64,000 bases of DNA. Origin: Eleusine coracana subsp. coracana. Taxonomy: Eukaryota; Streptophyta; Magnoliopsida; Poales; Poaceae. Positions 1 through 9,500 of the stretch are shown here, piece by piece. Numbering within the stretch: position 1 is the stretch's first letter; each line of letters opens with the position of its first letter. The stretch is from NCBI GenBank assembly GCA_032690845.1, contig CM064431.1, positions 28,092,300 to 28,156,299 of the forward strand. Direction: 5' to 3'. The translations under genes were made by a program, and so were the position numbers. Under the pieces are notes generated by a model. It did not search any database. It saw only the letters and a list, made by a program, of their open reading frames with translations, and had not been told where the DNA came from.

Positions 1-475
1 ACCCGTCAAACTGAGCGCCACCCCATCAAACACACACCTATTTCTGTGGTTCGATAGCATCCACGCTCCCAAGACGACGAGATTTCCAAGGTTGAGATGT
101 AATCGATCCCTGGAAATAAGCTTGATATCTGGACTTGCTCGAATAAACTCCAGACGAATCATGAACCCAAAAATGTTTATCTTCCTCCAGACTTAGATCA
201 AAGCCCGTGATGATATCCCACAGTTGGAAGAATTCTATGTACCCTTCTTCAGATAAAGATCCAATCTTGTGGCCATGAAAGATCAAGTAGTATTGCTGCA
301 ACTGTGTGACTCCGCACAACCTTGGGTGGTACACAAGCCACCACCTGTGGCGCTAAGTCCAGAATAGAGCAACCATGAAGCCAGTGATCCGACCAAAAAA
401 GAGTATCTACTCCATTCACAACCTGCATGACCACTGAAATAGCAAAAAGAGCATTAGAGGTCCATGGTGTGGTTG
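1..475 (-). pseudogene. L1-type LINE ORF2 fragment, zf-RVT region
   Basis: Read on the minus strand, about 475 to 80 gives a decayed copy of the C-terminal part of a plant LINE ORF2, with the pattern LFWSDHWLHGC, then EYFQLWD-like and SSGVYSSKSRYQAYFQG stretches. It aligns by eye with the better-preserved LINE at 9575-10643 (LFRPDKWLFGC, EYFQLWD, SSGVFTSKSAYRAYLNG). Near position 80 the reading jumps to a distal piece (WMLSNHRNRCVFDG in another frame), so an internal stretch is missing. Frames change several times, so it is non-coding. It lies just upstream of the first visible SEC8 exon, presumably inside an intron. The low-coordinate end is outside the window. Confidence 0.7.
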
Positions 476-544
476 CAGCTAGGTTACAGTTCAGGATCCG
501 TTCTGAATGGAACTAAACATGTTTAGGTTCTGAAATGTTTACAG

Positions 545-3500
545 GTAACTATGACCGCTTTGATTACAGCGTGTTTTTGGCAGGCCCAGCAGCATTCAGG
601 CCACGTGTACATGCAACCTCAGTGTACAGTTCATCAGTCGAGCTTGGGCGTCCTGTGCTACAAGGACTTCTAGCCGTTGATATAATAGCTAAAGAGGTGG
701 TACATGATAAAAATAATGTTGGCTTTTGCTACTAATTTCACTTTTTTTTTTTACCATAGTCCCTTATTTTTGCCACAGGTTCTCGGATGGGTTCAACTGA
801 TGCCAAACTATGCAACTGAGCTTGTGGAGTATGTACGCACATTTTTAGAACGTACACATGAAAGATGTCGCGCTTCATATATGGAGGTATGCTGGACTTA
901 TACATGCATCAGGATGAGTGAATTAAGTCTATTGTTTTCTATTATGCAATTGGAGCAAAGATCGTAGGTGGTAATGTTAGGATAAGGAGACATGATCCTT
1001 GGTCCTTGTGGCCTGGTGCGTTAATGTAGGATGAAGAGGAAAGCAATAAGCATCTGGAATTCTGGACAGCATAGCAGGGAAACAGATTTTTGTTTTTAGG
1101 GATAGATAGCTAGTAGGCACGTCAACGAAAGAGATGGATGCTAGGGGATGTTGTGGAACGGCGGCGCCGGGGGCCTCTGCCCACGTCACAAGAAGAGAGG
1201 CCGAGTCTTCTTATCTGCATGTCTTTCCTATGACTCACGGCTGCCTCTTAGAGATAAGGTGCCCAACAAACTAGACCAACAACCAAACTAATCTGCTAAC
1301 AACCTTAAACAGACTTACAAATCCTAACAAACTAGCTGATCAACTGTAGCTGCCGCTGCACAAGGTGTTGTGGCCTCCATTCCACAACATTACACCGCTC
1401 CCCAAAGACAGCTCGTCCTCATGCTGTCCTATGGTGGCTTTGTTTCCCTGTGCACCACTTTCTGCATGAGCCCATGAGTCGGCTGCTGCTACCTTGTCGT
1501 CTTGTCTTGTTGAATGGCATTGTGCTGCCCAAGATGCAGGGTGTAATGCCCCATAATACTACCCTCCACGAAAGGAAAGGCAGCTTGTCCTCGAGCTATG
1601 CCAGAAGCGATAAGCAAATCGTGGTATGCCGTTCTTCCATTGAAGCCTGCGCACATATGCAAGAACCGTACCTCCTGGTTCCTGTGGAAACAACAGTCCA
1701 TGCAGAAGTCCCCTGTGCCGGTTCCTCCATTGAAGAATGCAGAGTCGCGCCCCTCCTGGTGGTCACCGTTGAGGGACTTGTTGAGGTCCTGCTGAACTTG
1801 CTCTCTGGAAGCCATGATCTTCTGAGCTGGTCGTGATTCCAGGAGGAAACAGACATGCATGAGCAAGATTTTCAGAATACTCAGTTTTCATATTGCATGA
1901 CTTGGACGTAGAAACGATATTTGACTGCAACAAATATCTTTCTCTGGTTCCTTGATTTTCTCCTCCATTGCCATGCAAATTGATTTGGTTTCCAAAAAAT
2001 TAGGGCGCCATGTAAGTACCAGAATAAAACAGATTCATATCTGGTTGCAACATTTCCGGATCTGTTTCCATTTGATTCTCAAGAAATGAACTGTCATCGC
2101 CTGCTGTGCATGCCGCCCCTCCTGCATGGATGCATGTATGAATTCTCCCTGTACCTCCTTGATTTTCTCCTGACTGGATATGGCTGCGATTAGGTCATTG
2201 TCAAAGTAAAATTGACTACTTCTACTATATCTAGAAATTACTACCTAAGTCTAATTGACTGCTGGACAGGCTGACTAAGTCAAAACAAAATTAACTTTTA
2301 CTACTACCTATACTAAAGCAAACTTTGCTAGAACATCTAGTACTTACTAGCTAAGATACTGATTTACTAAATGGCTGCTGTGGCGACATGCAACAAGCCA
2401 ATGCAGCAGCCATACAGGTTGCTGATTCAGCAAATGGTGCTCAATCACCCCCTAAGTCTTGGCTTCTTTTCTTCAATTTAGGCTTCAATCATTCCAATCT
2501 TGCTGCGCAACTCTTAGAATATTATCCTTCCCAATGGTTTGGTTATGATATCAGCAATTTGATCCTTTGTGTTAATATAGTTCGCCCTTGTCTTGCCTTG
2601 ATCAACAGTCCCTGATGAAATGATATCTTTTGTTGATGTGTTTGCTGTGCTCAGGGAAGACTGGATTTTTGCTTAGCTCGATTGCTGATTTGTTGTCCAT
2701 CTTGAGCTCGAATGGATGAGTCTCTCTGTCCTGCAATTCTCCTAGCAGTCTTGCAGTCTTGCAAGCCAAATACCTTGGCAAGCTGCAGAGGTAGCAGCAA
2801 TGTACTCTACCTCACATTAGGAGAGTGCCACAACTCGTTAGCGAGTACCAGCCTGGGCAGTCGCTGAGGAAGAATGTGCCACCACTGGTGCTCTTACGTG
2901 TGTCGACGTCGCCGGCCATGTCACTGTCAGAGTAGACGATGAGCTTGGTGTTCTTCATTCCCGCTTTCTTGTAGCAGAGCCCGTGAGACAGAGTGCCAGC
3001 GAGGTAGTGCTCAATCCTCTTCATTGCGGCGAAATGCTCTGTCGTCGTGGCCTCTATGAAGTGGGTGACATAGTTGTCGGCGAAGGCGATGTCACGGCGT
3101 GTGTGGGTGAGGTAGCGCAGGCTCCCCACAATGCTTCTGTATGCTGTTGCATGTGCCGCTTCAACCGTGGCTTCATGGGCACCACACAAAGATTGCAACC
3201 CTGCATTCCTCCGGCAGTGACAATCATGGCTGTGTAGGGAGATTGGGAGAGGTAAATTGCTTCATTCCTTTGCCTCACTTCAATCCCAAGATAGGAGAGC
3301 AGCCCGAGTTCGCTCATCTTGAACTTTGCCTTCATTTCTGCTTTGAATTTCTCAATCTCCTTTGGATTGCCACCGGTGGCGATGATATCATCAACATAGA
3401 CTCCAATTAGGAGCCTCTAGTGACATGAACACGTGTAGGGAACACACGAGTGCAACTTGTATGGCCCGATCTTCATGGTGGAGCATAAAAACATGATAAC

Positions 3501-6500
3501 TATCTCTGCATGACCTGACGGAGAGGTAGCGCACCACAAGATCTTGCACCCGCGACGAACTACCGAGGCATCCGCCCTTCCACGCACCGATGAAACCAGC
3601 CCACACAATCACGCCATATAGACGTGAAGCACAAACTGGGTGAACCAAAGTTCGGTGTTCTACAATCCCCTCGGGAACTGAAAGAACGAGGTTGCAAGAC
3701 ACTCATGCCTCACAAAAGTTTTCCAAATATTCTCTCCATGACAGGAGAGGAACACACACAAGGTGGCTGTATTTCAATAATCGATGATGTTCTTACATTG
3801 GAGGATTACATGAGTATTTATACTAGAAAGAGCATGTAAAAAGTTGTAACTGAACTTGAATGATGGCCACTATACCAAAAGCCCTCTTAACTTTTGATAA
3901 CTGAAGTAGAAACTCAAGCAATCAATTCAATTCTCGCGGGTTCTGGACTTCATGTGCACCTTCCACTAAAAGAGCCATAACTCTTAGCTCGGAAGTCCAA
4001 ATGTTGCACCGTTTGTTGCATGTGAAACTTGACTTCGATATCTTACTGGTGATATAGAATACACAAGCAGAAATGTAACCAGCCGTTGCAGATATATCTT
4101 TGAACTCAACTATAGAATCTGGATCAAATTTCAGAGATTGTGGTTACCCATGTCCATATCATCTAGTCGCCATTGCCGCGAGTGTAGACGCCATGCTCAG
4201 AGTTGCACCGCTTGAAGCCGAGTTGGAGCAGGCTGGTGTCGAGCTTCACGTTCCATGCGCGCGGTGTTTGGTGTAGGCCGTAGAGTGCCTTGTGGAGGCG
4301 GTAGTCGAGGTGCTCCTTCCCCTTTGTGGTGAAGCCAGGTGGCTGCTCGACGTACACCTCCTCCTTGAGGTCACCGTTGAGGAAGGCGGACTTGATGTCG
4401 AGGTGGTGGAGCTTCCCGCTGGCGTGTGCCACCATAGCGATCATGAGCCTTACAGACTGAATCCTCTTTTCTGCATTTGCTGGTGGTGAGGCAAACTCGA
4501 TGACAGGTGCTGGAGCAGGGAAGCCTGGTGCTGGCGTCGCAGCTGGAGATGGCAGCACTGGACATGGACTCACCGACAATGTGTCGGGTCCTTCACCCCC
4601 ATGATCTGCACCCCGGGTGCAGGTGCACCATACGTCACGGTCGTCGACTTGATGACGAATTCTCCAGGGCGCCCGACTTCTTCTTCCTCCTTACTACCTA
4701 TACTAAGCAATTTTTCTACAACATCTAGTACTTACTAGCTAAGTTACTGATTTACTAAATGGCTGCTGTGCCGAAATGCAGCAGCCATACAGGTTGCTGA
4801 TTCAGCAAATGGTGCTAAAACACCTATGAAGCTAAGACTTGCATATCAGTACGCATCTTGAATAGAATGCATGTTAGTAGCACACGTACCTCCTGGTTCC
4901 CATGGAAACAGGCTGGACTGGTACTGCTTTCCTTTCTTGACAGCGAGGTGTGGCGTGAAGCGCTGCACATCTGGTGGTTGGAGTTGGAAAAGTCGTCCGC
5001 CTTGTTGCAGATGGGCTTCGTGTGAAGGATAGACATCTCCCCGAACACCTTCGCCATGGCACAACCCTTCTCCATGGTGGGAAGGCCCAAGGAGAAAGTC
5101 ACAGCCACGACGATCTTCGCCTCTATGTGCGCTTTGACCGTCTCCACAACGACTGTAGACGGCGAGATCTCGGCCCTCTCATGGTGGTGGTCGCCTTGTC
5201 TTGGAGAAGATGTCATCTCCAAGGTAGGTGCTTCTACTGTGGCTATGGGCGGCGCTGGTGCCGCTGCAACTGCGGACAGTGCTGGTGGAGACGGCATTGA
5301 TGAGGATGGCTGCTACTTGGTCAATGGGCAATCGATTGAAGGCATCATCGACGGAGGTCGTAGCAAGGATAACTTCCTCTCTCGCTGCGATGTGAACCTC
5401 GTGATCGTCCAAGCGGTGGGCGATGCTCTCCATCTGGGAGAGGACGTAGGCGAGCTTTGGTTGAGAAGGTTGTAGGGGCCGCAGGATCGATGGTGCCGGC
5501 CATGGAGGCGATACGCCGGACTGTCCTTGATACCAATTGTTGTGGAACGGCGCCAGGGGCCTCCGCCCACGGCACAAGAAGAGAGACCTAGTCTTCTTCT
5601 TATTTGCCTGTCTTTCCTAGGACTCACGGCTGCGTCTTATAGATGAGGTGCCCAACAAACTAGACCAACAACCAAACTAATCTGCTAACAACCTTAAACA
5701 GACTTACAAATCCTAACAAAGTAGCTGATTAACTGCAGCTGCCGCTGCACAAGGTGTTGTAGCCTCCATGCCACAACAGGGGATTGCAAATAGACACGCA
5801 GAGAGAGATAGGGGTGCTTGTCATCTCTTGGTAGGACAAGATTGAGGTCTCTGGCCCAATGCATATTATGAGGCAGGCTTAGCAAAACTGATTGTGTTAG
5901 CTGAAAGCCAGACCAAATAAAGATGTCTCTGTATTTGGCGTATAAGAAATTCCTGTTCACCCAAGTGCTAAGCAGTTTATAATTCTGTTCTGAAAAACAA
6001 CTGTTTATTGTACTCTTAAATATCTATAACTGTAGATATTGACTGTTGAACTGGTCTAATTCCTATTGTCTAGTCTTCTGACTGCCTAATAAATTAATTT
6101 GTCTACCAGTATACAAATATTTGAATCATTACTCAAGCATGTGCAGCTATGGAAAATATATGCTATATAGATATTTCCTTAATGCCGTACATAAACTTAA
6201 ACAAGATAGCTAAATTGAGTCTTTCTGGTATGCCAAAATTGCAGGCTGTCCTTGAAAAGCAAAGTTATATTCTACTTTCAAGGAACGATGTTGAAAGTTT
6301 AATGCGCCTGGAACCAGCAAACATTTCTTCGCAAAATTCGTTTAGTGTGACAGAAGCAGAGTCAGTTGAAGTAGAAATTGAACTAAGTGATCTCCTATTT
6401 GATATGTGCCCCATAAAACAGGTACCAGTTATAAATTTTAACCTTTTCAATGTTTTCTTGTTTTTCTTTATTTGTACTGATGTATTTTCTTCATTTGAGC

Positions 6501-9500
6501 CAATGTATTTTCTTTATTTATAAATTTCTAGACCATTGTGTGACCATTTTCAGGGATAATTTCTAGGCTGTATTACAGTAGGCTCAGGCCTTGATTTTTT
6601 TTATCACAAAATGATTGATTGTGTCCGCAAAGCTAAATAATATAGATTGCAAAAATTATCTTGTTTGAAAGGAATTACCTGTTTGTGATATGTTTGAATT
6701 TTTCTTATTGAGTTTAAAGGAAATCATACAATCCATAAATGGAAATTAACCTCAACAATTCTGTGAATATCTATTAATGCTTTTCAGTGATATTGTCATG
6801 TAATGTAGCACCTGTCTATGCAGGAGAATTTGATCCATGATGACCAGAAACTAATATTGTTGGCTTCTCTTAGTGACTCATTGGAATATCTTGCTGATTC
6901 AGTTGAAAGGTAACCATTGTGCCACCCATTTTGGTTGGTGAACCCTGCTTACATAACTACTTTGCTGAAGTGTACCCTGCTGAATTGAAGTAAAATTCCA
7001 TTCATAATTTGGACCAAAGCGCTTAGTAGCACTGCACATCTGCAAGTTGGACAAACCATCAGATTTCTCATTTTCTTTGTAAGAAATGATTTCCATTTTT
7101 AGTACCCATCTGATTTCAAATTTGACTTGAATGAATCATTGTTACCATCAAGTTTCCAAATGATTTTCTTTTGAACTTGGCATAACTAATACTCACTGCC
7201 GATATTCTTTGCTGCATCAATCTAGTTTTAAATTTTTTTGTGGATTTCAGGCTTGGAGAGTCATTCGTAAGTCCAGCCACCTCAGAGAGCAAAACTCACA
7301 TGCAACATGGTCAACATAGTCGCTCAGGTAGTGCAATTCCAAAAGGTCTAGCAACTCTTGCCAATGAGTACAGAAGGTTGGCAATTGATTGTGTCAGAGT
7401 ATTGAGATTGGAAATGCAGCTAGAGACAATATATCACATGCAGGTACGGGCATAAAGGGCATGTTTGGTTGGACTCCTGAGGCTTTCCCAGGGTCTGAGC
7501 CAAAGAAGCTCAGAGTGTCTTTGGCATCACTCCTTTAGATGGATGTATTTTTCGTTAATAATTTTCATGCAACATAAATTTTAATAGGAAATGACCAAAA
7601 TAGAATATGTTGAAGATCAAGATGCTGAAGACCCTGATGACTTCATTATCTCACTTACAACTCAGGTATGCTGACATCACCTGGATAAACACATCTTCAA
7701 TTCTCCTCTTCGTCAATATATACTTAGATCCCTTATTCTAGGGTGTGTTTGGTTGGAGGGCTGGATGGGATAGCCATTTAGCTTTTTTCGGGATGAGGTC
7801 ATCCACTCTTGTTTGGTTGGGCAGAAGGGTGTTCCAGTTTTTTTTGTTTGGTTGGTGGGATGGGGTTATTTACTATACACTGTTCATCAACAAGCATTGC
7901 ATAATTATCATTATTAATAACCTTACAGTATTAATTATTAGTTTAAGACTATTAATTATTAATAATCAACACAGTAAACTATTCAGTAAAATGTGCTAAC
8001 CATCACCTAGATTAGGGAGGGTGCATGGCCTCACATGGCCAACCATCACTAATCATTTTTGCTAATGGCTAAGATTAGGGAGGGTGCATGGCATCACCTG
8101 GCCAAGTTTGTGGGATGAGCTCATCCAGCGTATTTAGGGGATATTCCCTGGCTGCCTCATCCACCCTCACCCATGAACAAAACACTTGCAAAACCTGGAC
8201 CTCCTATGTCCCATCCAATTTCATCCAGAATAACAGCAAACAAATCAATTCATAACTACAGAAGTTATCTACATTGAATCATATTTCAAGGCCATGTTGT
8301 TCTAAATGAAAAATGAAATATTAAAAAAAACTCTACCAACCTAGGAGGAACTAGGTGGCATTTCAATTAAGAAGAAATAGGCACCCAAATCCATGTCAAA
8401 GAGGACTTGAACATGGGTGGTCAGGGTGTACACCCACACCCTTAACCAACTGAGCTAGGCTCAGTTCCTCAAAATGAAATATTAGCAAATGGGAAATTTA
8501 CAAAAGTTGTGTGCAACCTTTCAATTCTTTTTGCTTAATAGTCAATTTTCACGTTGACATATGGGAATAATAATAAAATTTATGGAAGAGATATTGAGGT
8601 GCCTACACAATCGGATAAATGATTGTGTTAATTATAATCATATTCTTTGAGCTTCTGTTTATGTATGATCTGTTCTGGGCTTTCCAATATGAGCAGATTG
8701 TGCGTAGGGATGAAGAAATGGCTCCTTATATCACAGAATCAAAAAGAAATTTTGTATTTGGTGGCATTTCCAGTGTTGCAGCTAATGCATCAATTAAGGT
8801 TTGTTTTTACTTAACTGGTGTATTTGGTAAGCAAGTACTGTAAATTCAGTCTTACTGCTGTTGTTTGTGTTGTTCATTTAGGCACTTGCTCAGATGAAGT
8901 CAATCAACTTATTAGGGGTCCAACAAATATGCAGAAATTCCATAGCACTAGAACAGGTGAGTTTTTCTTTTTTGTATGTGTGTTATACAGACATCCATTT
9001 CATGCAGAATAATCATCTATGTACTGTTATAGCTGTAAGCATGTGCAGTTTGGCATGAGTTTTTAATATTGAAAGGCCACATTCCGTATGCAGCCACTAA
9101 TAAGAGTGAAACTTCGATGTAGTCTCTTGCAGCCATACCCTCAATTGATAGTGAAGCAGTCCAACAGAGGCTAGATCGTGTTCGAACATTCTATGAGTTA
9201 TTAAATTTGCCTTTCGAGGTATGCCATTTAGATTATTACCATATTGCCAGATCATGTTACCATATTGCTAGTCTTTCAATATGTGTTTACACTTGTCCGT
9301 TTTCAGGCATTGCTTGGATTCATTGCCGAACATGAATATTTGTTTTCAGCCAAAGAGTAAGTTTGCTATATTTTCACATGAGTCATCCATTTTTTTTTCT
9401 CGAATACGTAGGAGAGCTGCGTATCTTTGTATTAAGAAGAGAGAAAACCGGTCCCTTACAAACACCACCACCTCTCTCCGAACCGAACTGTGAGGGGCTG

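Larger units (their letters stand above)
1149..5778 (-). mobile_element. Ty1/copia LTR retrotransposon in a SEC8 intron
   Basis: Two LTRs of about 240 bp (1149-1389 and 5539-5778), both beginning TGTTGTGGAACGG and ending CCACAACA, enclose about 4.15 kb. A perfect 5-bp duplication GGGGA flanks the element (1144-1148 and 5779-5783). Read on the minus strand, the LTR at 5539 is followed by TTGGTATCAAGGAC, a variant of the initiator-tRNA-Met primer-binding site. Coding remnants are copia RT and RNase H (2812-4579). I found no integrase, so the element is deleted and non-autonomous. The LTRs differ at many positions and by small indels, which suggests an old insertion. It lies antisense to SEC8. 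Confidence 0.92.

Noticed and set aside
1450..1866. Overlapping frames on both strands in the intronic copia
   Set aside because: No homology to any domain I know and no codon-level signal; most likely non-coding 3' internal sequence.
8401..8470. tRNA-like sequence with A and B boxes
   Set aside because: No cloverleaf with an acceptor stem could be formed, and the 14-bp duplication and T-tail show it is the head of a SINE, not a tRNA gene.
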